A stretch of DNA of 64,000 nt from Janthinobacterium sp. FW305-129 (GCF_020858115.1 NZ_JACYMM010000001.1:124001-188000); one strand, 5' to 3'. Counted from the first letter of the stretch, positions 26,199 through 35,088 are shown. Translations and numbers: made by a program. The notes: generated from the sequence alone by a model not told the origin.

Positions 26199-26219
26199 AT
26201 TCTCAAACGAGAATGATTC
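26199..26219 (+). promoter_or_regulatory. Candidate Fur box upstream of the heme receptor
   Basis: ATTCTC-AAAC-GAGAAT is an inverted repeat that continues as GAGAATGATTC, resembling the overlapping GATAATGATAATCATTATC-type Fur sites. It lies about 110 bases before the receptor start, and the AT-rich stretch that follows probably contains the promoter. This fits iron repression of the heme locus. Confidence 0.55.
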
Positions 26220-26324
26220 GTGTTACAGTATTGTTTTCGCCAGCAAACTTTCCTTATGCATCGTTAACACTTTCGTTATCGATCCGGGTTCAAGAGCCAG
26301 CCTCCACTCTTAAACCGGATCATC

Positions 26325-28682
26325 ATGACTACAGTGCTTCTGCAGCGCTCCGCTGCGCCCGTCGTATCTCCCGTTCCTGCCCGCCGCCACAACCTCGTGT
26401 TGCGTGCCGCCTTGCTGGGCTTGTTCGCCGCGCCGCTGCTGCCTGCCGTGGCGCAAACGGCCGCCATCAACGCGGGCACGGCAGCCCAGGAACCGGCCAG
26501 GCTGCCTGTCTTCCCGGAAATCGTCGTCAACGCCAAGCAGGATTACGAACGCCGCGCGGGCACCAAGACGGTGATCCGCAGTGACGACCTGGAGCGCCGC
26601 AACGTGACGGACATGGCCGGCATCGTGCGCTATCAGCCGCTGATCAGCACGCCAATGGCGGCCTCGGGCGGCGGCGGCATCTGGGATGGCGCGGGCAACA
26701 CCGGTTACAACATCCGCGGCCTGGAAGGCAACCGGGTCAGCCTGGAACTCGACGGTATTTCCCTGCCCGATGCCGCACCGAAGCCGGACAGCACTACCCT
26801 CAACGCGTTTGGCATGGGCCGCGATTATTTCGATCCAGAAACTTTCCGCGAAGTGCGCATCGATTCGGGCACGACGGCCGTCAGCGGCGCCAATCCCGGC
26901 CTGGGCGGCGGCGTGGCCTTCATCACCAAGTCGCCCGAGGATTTCCTGGGCGAAGGGGTGGACCATTACGTGGCGTATAAGTATGGCCGCGCCACGGCCG
27001 ACCGCAGCAATGCGCACACCCTGACGGGCGCCGCCAAAATCGGCGCCAATCTGCAGGGCCTGGCCGTGTACGTGCACCGCGACGGCGAGCAGCTTGACAG
27101 CCGCGGCAGCGCCACCGTCAACCCGGATGACTGGCATTCGAACGCCTTGCTGTCGAAGCTGGTGTGGGCCTTGCCGGGCGAACAAAAGCTGGACTTGACG
27201 GTCGACATGTTCGAACGCAAGAACAAGCGCGACCTCAACAATAAAGTCAGCGCCATGTACCCGGACGGCGTGCAGCAGGATTCCACCACCAAGCGCACCC
27301 GCGTCAGCCTGGGCCACGAGGTGGTGCTGAAGGATTTCGCCCTGTTCGACCGCCTGACCTCGAAAGTCTACCTGCAGAATGCGAAGATCGAGGACAAGAG
27401 CAAGGGGCGCTATGTCTACCGCGGCAATGCCCAGCGCGCCATCGACACCAGCTTCAAGAATGACAGCATCGGCTTGAGTTCGGAAGCGTTCAAGCAGCTC
27501 AACGCGGACAACGCGCTGCTGTACGGCGTGCAGCTGGAACAGGCCAAATCGCGCCGGCCCTGGATGGAAGACCGCACCCTCATCGCCACGGGCGAGCACC
27601 AGATCACGCGCAAGAACCGCATGGCCGACATGGATGTCACCAAGCTGGCCCTGTACGTGCGCGACGACCTCAGTTTCGACCTGGGCGGCAAGAAAGCCGT
27701 GCTGACGCCGGGCCTGCGTGCCGACTACCGCAAGCTGGAGCCGAAAAACCTGCAGAACTACCTGATCGGCGTGCCGAATGCGGCCAAGGAAGTGCGCAAG
27801 GAGAGCGATTCCTACTTCACGCCGAGCCTGAGCCTGTCCGTGGAAGTGCTGCCGCAAATGCAAGCCTACGCCACGTTCACGCGCGGCACGCGCCTGCCGA
27901 CGGCGATCGAACGCACGGGTACCTATGATTCCATCAGCTATACGGGCACGGGTAATGGCTATGCCGTGCTGGGCAATCCGAATCTGGGCAAGGAAACCAG
28001 CAAGGCATATGAACTGGGGCTGAAAGGCGACGTGACCAGGGGCTTGAGCATGCAGGCGTCCGTCTACCAGACGGAGTACAAGAATATGATCGAGTACGTG
28101 GCGCAAGAGCTGGATCCGGTGAATTACCCGACCCTCACCCTGGGCCTGTTCCGTCCGGAAAACATTGGCAATGCGCGCACCTGGGGCGCCGAGCTGAGCC
28201 TGCGCGCGGAGCTGGGCGCCTGGTTGCCCGCCATGCAGGGCTACCGCGTCGACCTGGCCACGGGCGTGGCCAAGGGCCGCTCTTTCAATACCCTGACGGG
28301 CGACAGCGGCGGCCTGGCCTCGGTGGCGCCGGCCAAGACGGCCCTGACCTTCGGCTATGACCATGCGAACAAGTTGTTCGGCCTGGAACTGACGGCGCTG
28401 CATGCCGGCGAGAAACAGGCGCCGAACGATTTGCTGATGGGCGGGATCGCGCCGCTCTTCAAGGTGCCGTCGTACACCATCTTCGACCTGTCGACCTACT
28501 GGAACGTGCACAAGAACGCCAAGATCATCGTCGGCGTGTACAACTTGACGGATCGCAAGTACTGGGATTACGCCGCCGCGCGCAGCCTGGCCGCCGGCAC
28601 CACGGCTGCCAGCCGCGCCGAGATCGAGCGCTACGCCAGGCCGGGCCGCAACGTCGCCGCCAGCCTCAGCGTGAACTTCTGA
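26325..28682 (+). CDS. TonB-dependent heme/hemoglobin-type receptor
   Basis: 785 residues. A long N-terminal export region (Arg-rich start, hydrophobic LVLRAALLGLFAAPLLPAVA, then Ala-Gln) precedes a TonB-box-like region PEIVVNAK, the plug domain (~70-190: VIRSDDLERRNVTDMAGIVR, NIRGLEGNRVSLELDGISLP) and a beta-barrel ending in SLSVNF with terminal Phe. The barrel motif TFTRGTRLPTAIER followed by GNPNLGKETSKAYELGLKGD matches the FRAP/NPNL region of heme and hemoglobin receptors. It sits behind a candidate Fur box and is followed by an HmuS-like gene, both supporting heme uptake. The exact substrate is inferred. Confidence 0.88.
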   Translation: MTTVLLQRSAAPVVSPVPARRHNLVLRAALLGLFAAPLLPAVAQTAAINAGTAAQEPARLPVFPEIVVNAKQDYERRAGTKTVIRSDDLERRNVTDMAGIVRYQPLISTPMAASGGGGIWDGAGNTGYNIRGLEGNRVSLELDGISLPDAAPKPDSTTLNAFGMGRDYFDPETFREVRIDSGTTAVSGANPGLGGGVAFITKSPEDFLGEGVDHYVAYKYGRATADRSNAHTLTGAAKIGANLQGLAVYVHRDGEQLDSRGSATVNPDDWHSNALLSKLVWALPGEQKLDLTVDMFERKNKRDLNNKVSAMYPDGVQQDSTTKRTRVSLGHEVVLKDFALFDRLTSKVYLQNAKIEDKSKGRYVYRGNAQRAIDTSFKNDSIGLSSEAFKQLNADNALLYGVQLEQAKSRRPWMEDRTLIATGEHQITRKNRMADMDVTKLALYVRDDLSFDLGGKKAVLTPGLRADYRKLEPKNLQNYLIGVPNAAKEVRKESDSYFTPSLSLSVEVLPQMQAYATFTRGTRLPTAIERTGTYDSISYTGTGNGYAVLGNPNLGKETSKAYELGLKGDVTRGLSMQASVYQTEYKNMIEYVAQELDPVNYPTLTLGLFRPENIGNARTWGAELSLRAELGAWLPAMQGYRVDLATGVAKGRSFNTLTGDSGGLASVAPAKTALTFGYDHANKLFGLELTALHAGEKQAPNDLLMGGIAPLFKVPSYTIFDLSTYWNVHKNAKIIVGVYNLTDRKYWDYAAARSLAAGTTAASRAEIERYARPGRNVAASLSVNF

Positions 28683-28694
28683 ATTTTTACCGGG

Positions 28695-28719
28695 GAGGGG
28701 CGCCTGCCCCTCTTTTTTT
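28695..28719 (+). terminator. Intrinsic terminator after the heme receptor
   Basis: Stem GAGGGGC / GCCCCTC with a 4-base loop (28695-28712) is followed by seven T. It lies between the receptor and the HmuS-like gene, so the second gene is either read through in part or has its own promoter. Confidence 0.88.
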
Positions 28720-28744
28720 CCATGTTTGATTGAATGGTCTCTCT

Positions 28745-29899
28745 ATGAAGTTATCCAAACTCGTTCTATCCCTGCTAGGCAGCCTGCTGATTGCAAACGC
28801 ATATGCGGCCCCAGCCACCCTGGCGGAACGCTGGTCCACCTTGCGCACGGAGCAGCCGAAGCTGCAGATCCGCGACGCGGCGCGCGCGCTGGGTGTATCC
28901 GAAGCGCAATTGCTGGCAACCAACATCGGCAAGGGCGTCACGCGCCTGCAGGCGGACGGCAACCAGCCGCGCGAAATCATGCGCGCCGCGCTGGACCTGG
29001 GCCTCGTGCAAGCGATCACGCGCAATGAAAACGGCGTCATCGAAACGACGGGCGTCGCCAGCAAATTCAAGCAGGCGGGCGACAAGTCCGAGCAGGCCGA
29101 CGCCAAGGACCCGGAAACGGCAGCGCGCCAGCGCAATATCGCCGGCGGCTACCTGGGCGGCCAGATCGACCTGCGTTTCCACTTTGAAAACTGGAAATAC
29201 GCATTTGCGGTAGAACAAGCAGGCCGCGATGGCAAGCCGACGCGCAGCCTGCAGTTTTTCGACGCCAACGGCACGGCCGTGCACAAGATTTACCTGCGCA
29301 ACGAGCCGGGCGTGGCCGTCTACGATAAATTGGTGGCGACTTTCCGCATGCCCCAGCAAAGCGCTGAATTGAACGTGCTGGCCGTGGCGCCGAAAGCGGC
29401 GGAAAAGCCGGACAGCGAAATAGACGTCAAGGAATTCCAGTTGGCCTGGAAAGACATGACGGACGTGCACCAGTTTGCGCAAATCATGCGCGAATTCCAC
29501 CTGTCGCGCGAACAGGCGCTGCGCCTGGCGCCGGCCGGCGTGGTCGAGCGCGTGACGCCGCAAGCGCTGCGCACCCTGCTGGAAAACGCGGCCAGGGACA
29601 AGGTCGCCATCATGGTATTCCTGGGCAATGAAGGCTTGACGCAGATCTACAGCGGCAAGATCGAGAAAACCATGGCCGCCGGCGGCTTCTTCAACGTGCT
29701 CGACCCGGATTTTAATTTGCACATCCGCGACACGGCCCTGCGCAGCGGCTGGATCGTCAAGCGCGGCGGCGTCACTTCCGTCGAATTCTTCGACAACGAC
29801 GGCACGCAAGTGGTCTCCTTCTTCGGCGTGCGCGAGCGGGGCAAACCGCAGCCGCAAAGCTGGGTGGACCTGGCCGATAGTCTGCCAAAGGCAAAATAA
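28745..29899 (+). CDS. HemS/HmuS/ChuS-like heme-binding/degrading protein with a signal peptide
   Basis: 384 residues. The body matches the HemS/ChuS family, which has two repeated halves: LRTEQPKLQIRDAARALGVS then SEAQLLAT in the first, TDVHQFAQIMREFHLSREQA and the C-terminal SGWIVKRGGVTSVEFFDNDG in the second. These proteins carry or break down heme and are normally cytoplasmic. Here the ATG at 28745 begins a clear signal peptide (MKLSKLVLSLLGSLLIANAY, cleaved after AYA), so this member should be exported to the periplasm. It follows the heme receptor after a terminator; no heme ABC transporter is next to it. It could be a periplasmic heme carrier or store rather than a heme oxygenase; that is inference. 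Confidence 0.82.
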   Translation: MKLSKLVLSLLGSLLIANAYAAPATLAERWSTLRTEQPKLQIRDAARALGVSEAQLLATNIGKGVTRLQADGNQPREIMRAALDLGLVQAITRNENGVIETTGVASKFKQAGDKSEQADAKDPETAARQRNIAGGYLGGQIDLRFHFENWKYAFAVEQAGRDGKPTRSLQFFDANGTAVHKIYLRNEPGVAVYDKLVATFRMPQQSAELNVLAVAPKAAEKPDSEIDVKEFQLAWKDMTDVHQFAQIMREFHLSREQALRLAPAGVVERVTPQALRTLLENAARDKVAIMVFLGNEGLTQIYSGKIEKTMAAGGFFNVLDPDFNLHIRDTALRSGWIVKRGGVTSVEFFDNDGTQVVSFFGVRERGKPQPQSWVDLADSLPKAK

Positions 29900-29925
29900 G
29901 GTTTTTTGCAAGTTGATGAGTATCA

Positions 29926-30044
29926 GCACGTGACAGAGCCGTAGCGAGCGGAAGCGAATTGTGGTCGAGAAGCGCAACCGTACTTTAGGTACGGTGAGCA
30001 TCGCAGGCCGCAAGTCGCGACGCGCAGTAGGTTATGTCATGTGC
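29926..30044 (+). repeat. Folded intergenic repeat, copy A
   Basis: The core (29941-30033, about 93 bases) is shared with copies at 35089-35180 and 50011-50103. Inner hairpin ACCGTAC / GTACGGT (29977-29995) is enclosed by TTGTGGTC / GGCCGCAA (29959-29966 with 30006-30013, two wobble pairs). The core is flanked by the self-complementary arms GCACGTGACA (29926-29935) and TGTCATGTGC (30035-30044). It lies between the HmuS-like gene and an alpha/beta hydrolase gene. No coding capacity. Confidence 0.85.
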
Positions 30045-30167
30045 GAGCAGAGCAACACTTCAGCTGGGTGCCGCGTGCCGGTCTCATGTCTGAAGCACAA
30101 TAGTGGTATGCTGATTGCAAGGCCGCAGCGATCGTGTCTGCGTGCTGGTTCCTGAAGAGAGGCAATC

Positions 30168-31085
30168 ATGGCAACCATCATGGCGAACGGCCTCAACATA
30201 GCTTATGAAAGCCACGGCAACCCCGATGACCCGTGCGTGCTGCTGGTCATGGGGCTGGGCATGCAGCTGATCGCCTGGCCGGCGGACTTCGTCGAAGGCA
30301 TCGTGGAACAGGGCTTTCGCGTCCTGCGTTTCGACAACCGCGACAGCGGCCTGTCGAGCAAGATGGCGCTGGCGGGCAAACCGTATCTGCCCTTGGCCTA
30401 CGTGAAAAACCTGCTGGGCTGGCCCCTGAAAACTTCCTACACCTTGAATGACATGGCGGACGACGCGCTGGGCTTGCTGGCGGCCCTGCGCATTGCCCAG
30501 GCGCATGTGATCGGCGTGTCGATGGGTGGCATGATCGCGCAAGTGATGGCGGCGCGCGCGCCGCTGCAAGTGCTCAGTTTGACCTCCATCATGTCGAGCA
30601 GCGGCCGGCGCGGCTTGCCCGGCCCCACGCGGGCGGCGCGCAATGCCTTGTTACAACGGCCGAAGCGCAATGCCAGCCGCGCCGAACTGATGGCGCACAT
30701 GGCCGCCACCGTGCGCGTCATCGGCAGTCCCGCCTATCCCGTCTCGGAAAAACTGCTGTACCAGCGCATCGAAGCGGCGTTGCAGCGGGGCAGCTGCCCC
30801 GAAGGCGTGGCGCGGCAAATGGTGGCGATCGCCGCCTCGGGCGAACGCACGGCCTTGCTGCCGAGCATCAGTTGCCCGGCGCTGGTGATCCATGGCGCGG
30901 CCGACCCCTTGATCCCCGTCGCCTGCGGCATCGATACGGCGGCGCTGATTCCGGGCGCGCGGCTGGAAGTGATCGAAGGCATGGGGCACGACATGCCGCC
31001 CCAGCTGATCGAGCGCCTGCTCGCCTTGATCGATGTGCATCTGCAAGGTAAGATGGCGCCCCAGATGCGCTCCCAGCCAGCCTAG
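30168..31085 (+). CDS. Alpha/beta-fold hydrolase
   Basis: 305 residues, cytosolic, no signal peptide. The alpha/beta-hydrolase fold is clear: oxyanion-hole region VLLVMGLGMQLIAWP, RVLRFDNRDSGLS, nucleophile elbow GVSMGG (Ser), acid Asp in VIHGAADPLIP, and catalytic His in EGMGHDMPP. This set with the LRFDNRDSGLS motif is common in esterases of the aclacinomycin methylesterase/proline iminopeptidase type. The substrate is unknown. AGAGAGG-like bases precede the ATG. The following LD-carboxypeptidase gene starts 32 bases downstream on the same strand. Confidence 0.88.
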   Translation: MATIMANGLNIAYESHGNPDDPCVLLVMGLGMQLIAWPADFVEGIVEQGFRVLRFDNRDSGLSSKMALAGKPYLPLAYVKNLLGWPLKTSYTLNDMADDALGLLAALRIAQAHVIGVSMGGMIAQVMAARAPLQVLSLTSIMSSSGRRGLPGPTRAARNALLQRPKRNASRAELMAHMAATVRVIGSPAYPVSEKLLYQRIEAALQRGSCPEGVARQMVAIAASGERTALLPSISCPALVIHGAADPLIPVACGIDTAALIPGARLEVIEGMGHDMPPQLIERLLALIDVHLQGKMAPQMRSQPA

Positions 31086-31117
31086 GCGCGCCCACCATTT
31101 TTGAAGGCACGGGCATT

Positions 31118-32035
31118 TTGAAGACACCTGAAATTGGCATCGCCATCGTGGCGCCGGGCGGTTGCGCGCCCGATGACGCGGCCGTGGCGCGCGGCATCGC
31201 CCGCCTGCAGGCGCAAGGCGCCACCGTCCACAATTACTACGACCCCGAACACAGCTTCCAGCGCTTCGGCGGCACGGATGCGGGCCGCCTGGCGCAGCTG
31301 AACGCGGCAGCCGCCGACCCGGACGTGCAAGTGGTGCTGGCCTTGCGCGGCAGCTATGGCATCAGCCGCATCCTGCCCGACATCGACTTTACCGCCATGG
31401 CCGCCAGCCGCAAGCTGTTCGTCGGCTACAGCGACTTCACGGCCTTCCACATGGGCTTGCTGGCCAAGACGGGCCGCGCCAGCTTTGCCGGGCCCATGGT
31501 CTGTGATGATTTTACGCGCGACGAGCCAGAGCAATTTACGCTCGACCAGCTGTGGTCATGCCTGGCCGGTCCCATGCACACGGTCACGGGCGTGTCTGCC
31601 GGCAATCCGCAGGTCGAGGCGGTGGGCACCTTGTGGGGCGGCAACCTGGCCATGCTCGTGCACTTGCTCGGCACGCCATATTTCCCGCAGGTCGATGGCG
31701 GCATCCTGTTCCTGGAAGACGTCAACGAACACCCGTACCGGGTCGAGCGCATGCTGCTGCAATTGCTGCATGCGGGCGTACTGCAGCGCCAGCAGGCCAT
31801 CGTGCTGGGCGACTTTTCCGCCTATAAATTGAGCCCGATGGACAAGGGCTACGATTTCGACGCCATGCTGGCCTACGTGCGCGCTCGCCTGCCCGTGCCC
31901 GTGCTGACGGGACTGGAATTCGGCCACATCCGCCGGCGGGTCACCTTGCCCTTCGGCGGCCAGGCGCGGCTGCAATCGGATGCGTCCGGCTTCAGTCTGC
32001 AGGTGAGCGACTACCCGACCCTGGCCCGCCCCTGA
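31118..32035 (+). CDS. ldcA: Muramoyltetrapeptide (LD-) carboxypeptidase, S66 family
   Basis: 305 residues from a TTG start; the AAGG upstream is distant, so the start is less certain. It removes the terminal D-Ala from the murein tetrapeptide during peptidoglycan recycling in the cytoplasm. S66 motifs are present: IAIVAPGG at the N terminus, LALRGSYGISRILPDIDF, the nucleophile Ser in FVGYSDFTAFH (near residue 105), the catalytic Glu in ILFLEDVNEHPYRVERML, and the His in FGHIRRRVTLPFG. The following DUF418 gene lies a few bases downstream, so they may be co-transcribed. Confidence 0.9.
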   Translation: MKTPEIGIAIVAPGGCAPDDAAVARGIARLQAQGATVHNYYDPEHSFQRFGGTDAGRLAQLNAAAADPDVQVVLALRGSYGISRILPDIDFTAMAASRKLFVGYSDFTAFHMGLLAKTGRASFAGPMVCDDFTRDEPEQFTLDQLWSCLAGPMHTVTGVSAGNPQVEAVGTLWGGNLAMLVHLLGTPYFPQVDGGILFLEDVNEHPYRVERMLLQLLHAGVLQRQQAIVLGDFSAYKLSPMDKGYDFDAMLAYVRARLPVPVLTGLEFGHIRRRVTLPFGGQARLQSDASGFSLQVSDYPTLARP

Positions 32036-32052
32036 ACGCCGCCTTGGACTCG

Positions 32053-33231
32053 ATGCACGCCAGGCCCGGCAGGCTGCTGCAGCTCGACGTGCTGCGTGGC
32101 ATCGCCGTGTTTGGCATCTTGCTGGTGAATATCTGGTCGTTCGCCTGGGGCAGCCTGTCCTTGCGCTACGGCACCTTGCCCGCGCAGCCGCCCGTGCTGG
32201 ACCAGCTCGTCATTTTCGGCGTGGCGGCGCTGGCGCAATTGAAGTTTTACCCCATCTTCGCGTTTCTGTTTGGCGCCGGATTTGCCCTGCAGACACGTTC
32301 GCTGCGGCGCCAGCTGGGCAGCTGGGGCGCGGCGCAAGCGGCCTACCGGCGCCGTTTGCGCTGGCTGCTCGTGTTCGGCCTGCTGCACGGTTTCCTCATC
32401 TGGAGCGGCGATGTGCTCACCTCATATGCGGTGGCCGGCATGCTGATCCTGTCCCTGGCATCCGCCAGGCTCAGCCGCGTGCGCAACCGCGCCTGGCTGG
32501 TGGCGGGCGGTTTTCTGCTGTTCATGTGTTTGCTCATTCCCGTGAGCCAGCAGGGCGGCGCGCCGGATACGGCGCAGGATTTGCAAAACTTCGCCGCCCG
32601 CTACGCGACCTACACGCAAGGCGGCGTGTGGGCCGTGGCCAGGCTGCGCGCGAACGATTTCCTCGTCTCCGTGCTGTCCTCGGTCGTCATGCTGCCGCAT
32701 ATCGTCGTGCTGTTCCTGCTGGGCATCTTGTCCGTGCGTTGCGGCTGGCTGACGCAGCCGCAGCGCCACCAGCGCCTGTGGCGCCGCGTGCGCGCCGTGG
32801 GGCTGGGCGCGGGCTTGCCGTTCAACCTGCTGGCGGCGGGCGCCATTGCCTGGCAGGTGGCTGATCCATATCAAACCGTGTTTGACACGGCCCTGTTCGA
32901 AGTGGGCCTGTTCGCCGGCGGCCCCGTGCTGGCGGCCGGTTACGTGGCCGCGCTGATGCTGGCCGGTCCCTTCATGCTGCGCTGGCTGGGGTCGTGGCTG
33001 GCACCCGTGGGACGCATGGCGCTGAGCAATTACCTGCTGCAATCGTTGATCGGTACCTGGCTGCTGCAGGGGCCTGGGCTGGGCTGGGGCGCCACGTTGC
33101 GCCCCATCGAGATGCTGGGCCTGGCCCTGGCGATCATGGCGGGGCAGGTGCTGCTGAGCCGCTACTGGCTCAGATACTTCCGCCAGGGGCCGATGGAAGC
33201 GCTGTGGCGCCGGCTGGCGCGCCTGCCTTAA
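32053..33231 (+). CDS. DUF418 (YeiB-like) integral membrane protein
   Basis: About 392 residues from ATG 32053; a TTG at 32044 is also in frame. Opens with LQLDVLRGIAVFGILLVNIW, the hallmark of the YeiB/DUF418 family, and has about ten hydrophobic segments. The C-terminal part (about 230-390), with MLAGPFMLRWLGSWLAPVGR, MALSNYLLQSLIGTW and RPIEMLGLALAIMAGQVLLS, is the DUF418 domain. Its role is not established; the family is related to acyltransferase-3-like membrane proteins. It overlaps the end of the convergent SRAP gene by four bases. Confidence 0.9.
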   Translation: MHARPGRLLQLDVLRGIAVFGILLVNIWSFAWGSLSLRYGTLPAQPPVLDQLVIFGVAALAQLKFYPIFAFLFGAGFALQTRSLRRQLGSWGAAQAAYRRRLRWLLVFGLLHGFLIWSGDVLTSYAVAGMLILSLASARLSRVRNRAWLVAGGFLLFMCLLIPVSQQGGAPDTAQDLQNFAARYATYTQGGVWAVARLRANDFLVSVLSSVVMLPHIVVLFLLGILSVRCGWLTQPQRHQRLWRRVRAVGLGAGLPFNLLAAGAIAWQVADPYQTVFDTALFEVGLFAGGPVLAAGYVAALMLAGPFMLRWLGSWLAPVGRMALSNYLLQSLIGTWLLQGPGLGWGATLRPIEMLGLALAIMAGQVLLSRYWLRYFRQGPMEALWRRLARLP

Positions 33232-33944
33232 TCCGTACCCCAGTCGAATGTACTTTGCGCCGCGGCCGGCGGCGGCGCCTTGGCCCTGGCGGACGGCACC
33301 AGCGGATTATCGACGGCATGCCATTCGAACAGGTCCGCGTCGAGCATGCAGGTGCGCGCCAGGTGCAGCGCCTGCTCGGGTGTCAGGGCGGGGTCCAGCC
33401 AGCGGTGCGCGTCTTCCCGGCTGACGGCCACGGGGCGGCGGTCGTGGATATCGACCATGCCGCCCAGGCTGTCGGCCGTCACCAGCACGAAACCCGCTTC
33501 TTCCCGGTTGTGCTTGTACGGCCCGAACTGGGCCAGCGCCAGCAGGAACAGGCGCGCGCGGTCGCGGCGGTGGATGTGCCACGGCTGCTTGCTGCCTTTT
33601 TCCCCCGTCCATTCATACCAGCCATCGACGCAGACGATGCCGCGCCCCGCGCGCAGCAGCGGTTTCCAGTAGGCGCCGGCCAGTTTTTCCAGCCGGGCAT
33701 TGATGGCGATGGGGATTTTTTTCTTGCCGGGCGCCGGCACGGCTTGCGCGGCCCAGGCGGGCCGGTAGCCCCAGAAGACGTCGTCAACCCGGTGCTGGCC
33801 ATCCTGGATGTGCAGCACGGGCCGGTAGGTGCCGGGCGACACGTTCAGGTGCGGCTCGGCCTCGCTGTCGAACACCGCGTCGGTCCAGCCGAAGGACGAC
33901 GCCAGCACGCGCGCCGTGTCATTTTGATCGAATCGTCCACACAT
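33228..33944 (-). CDS. yedK: SRAP/YedK (HMCES-type) abasic-site DNA-protein crosslink protein
   Basis: 238 residues. The SRAP family forms a covalent thiazolidine bond with abasic sites in single-stranded DNA through Cys2. Here Cys2 is present (MCGRF), as are the other active-site parts: LNVSPGTYRPV, FWGYRPAWA, the NARLEKL segment with its Asn and Arg, VDGWYEW with the catalytic Glu, and the His in VDIHDRRPVAV. The length is normal. It protects replication past abasic sites and can be linked to the SOS response. No LexA box was sought in detail. Confidence 0.93.
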   Translation of the reverse strand: MCGRFDQNDTARVLASSFGWTDAVFDSEAEPHLNVSPGTYRPVLHIQDGQHRVDDVFWGYRPAWAAQAVPAPGKKKIPIAINARLEKLAGAYWKPLLRAGRGIVCVDGWYEWTGEKGSKQPWHIHRRDRARLFLLALAQFGPYKHNREEAGFVLVTADSLGGMVDIHDRRPVAVSREDAHRWLDPALTPEQALHLARTCMLDADLFEWHAVDNPLVPSARAKAPPPAAAQSTFDWGTD

Positions 33945-34090
33945 GGGGAAATCATACCCGATCGTTTGCTGGCATGAGCGCGGCGCACACCCTTTTCGTG
34001 AGTGTGGTCAAACGTACAGACCTGGGCGGCCGCAAGGCGCACAGTGGAAGCCAGTCAGGTTCCTGACGCTATTCTTGCATCGGAGGAATT

Positions 34091-34312
34091 ATGCCTTTTG
34101 AAAATCCCACCATCCACAAAGGTTTTACCATCAGCGCCACGGCCAGCCAGCGCCGCGATGGCCGCTGGGTCGGCTCGTACATCAGCCAGAACCAGGCGTG
34201 CGGGGCGTATGCGGATACCTGCGATTACGACGATTGCAGCAACGAAAAAGAGGCGCAGCAACTGGCGCTGTCCGTCGGCTGGCGCCTGGCCGATGGCATG
34301 CAGGCGCGCTGA
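34091..34312 (+). CDS. Small conserved hypothetical protein, 73 aa
   Basis: A perfect GGAGGAA ribosome-binding site precedes the ATG. The protein has no membrane segment and contains three cysteines (QACGAYADTCDYDDC). Its first half, HKGFTISATASQRRDGRWVG then SYIS, resembles IRGYEFHVAGALEKDGRYRG then MILIS in the protein encoded at 34643-34960 on the other strand, suggesting the same small beta-domain. Function unknown. Confidence 0.75.
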   Translation: MPFENPTIHKGFTISATASQRRDGRWVGSYISQNQACGAYADTCDYDDCSNEKEAQQLALSVGWRLADGMQAR

Positions 34313-34325
34313 CGCAGCTTGCCGG

Positions 34326-34586
34326 TCAGCGCTTGCGCCGCAGGGCCAGCAGCAAGCCGGCCACGGGGAAGAGCAGGGCGGTACCCAGCCGTACGGAGGT
34401 CAGCGTGGCGGCCTCCGCGCCCACCGCATGCGGCAAGGCCAGCAGCAGCAGGGGCGGGGGGACGGCGATGGCAAAGAAAAACAGGTACCACGAATAGCCA
34501 TTCTTCTTGGCCAGCAAGGCGATCAGGGCGCAGCCGACGAGGAAGACCAGCGGCAAATTCACATATTCCATATTCTGCGTTTTCAT
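34326..34586 (-). CDS. Small membrane protein, 86 aa
   Basis: Three hydrophobic segments (about residues 10-26, 31-52, 64-82) and an Arg/Lys tail (LRRKR) indicate a small inner-membrane protein with a cytoplasmic C terminus. I do not recognise the family. The bases before the ATG contain only a weak purine stretch. It ends 13 bases from the convergent small gene at 34091-34312. Confidence 0.6.
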   Translation of the reverse strand: MKTQNMEYVNLPLVFLVGCALIALLAKKNGYSWYLFFFAIAVPPPLLLLALPHAVGAEAATLTSVRLGTALLFPVAGLLLALRRKR

Positions 34587-34642
34587 CCGGGAAAGCGCGT
34601 CATTATACGCGCGCCCAGGGCGGCCGGATGAGCTTGCCAGCG

Positions 34643-34960
34643 TCAGTTGCCGACGAAATCCGGCGGCTGCGGCGCCTGCGTACCAGCCTGCGTATCCGCC
34701 AGTGGCGCATCGGCCGGCAGCAGCGCCTTGATGGCGCCGTTATAGATGAGTTCCTGGGCATACGCCGACGCCTCGATCAAGGCCGCATGCACGGACTTGA
34801 AACTGCTGGGCGTTTCAATCAGCACGGGCTTGGCGTACACCTGCAGCGTATCGCCGCGCTTGCTGATCAAGATCATGCCCCGGTAGCGCCCATCCTTCTC
34901 CAGCGCCCCCGCCACATGAAATTCATAGCCCCTGATCTGGTGTCTTTGTTCCTGATCCAT
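34643..34960 (-). CDS. Small hypothetical protein, 105 aa
   Basis: The ATG at 34960 is chosen because it follows GGAGG-CGGGAGAC; the frame extends upstream but without a comparable site. The N-terminal ~75 residues form a compact soluble domain (IRGYEFHVAGALEKDGRYRG, then ISKRGDTLQVYAKPVLIE) followed by a helix and a proline-rich tail. It resembles the small protein at 34091-34312. Function unknown. Confidence 0.65.
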   Translation of the reverse strand: MDQEQRHQIRGYEFHVAGALEKDGRYRGMILISKRGDTLQVYAKPVLIETPSSFKSVHAALIEASAYAQELIYNGAIKALLPADAPLADTQAGTQAPQPPDFVGN

Positions 34961-35088
34961 GTCTCCCGCCTCCAGACCTGATTGTGGTGGCTCAGACCTT
35001 TTTGAGCGTATCGAACAGCAGAGTGTTTGATTTGTATCAATACGTCCCTTGAACGCATTCAACTAGCGTATCGACGCTTGCTGCAAGC

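Noticed and set aside
26310-28511. A 733-codon open frame on the minus strand opposite the heme receptor
   Set aside because: Shadow frame rich in Ala, Gly, Arg, Gln and His without family features; the plus strand has a full TonB receptor.
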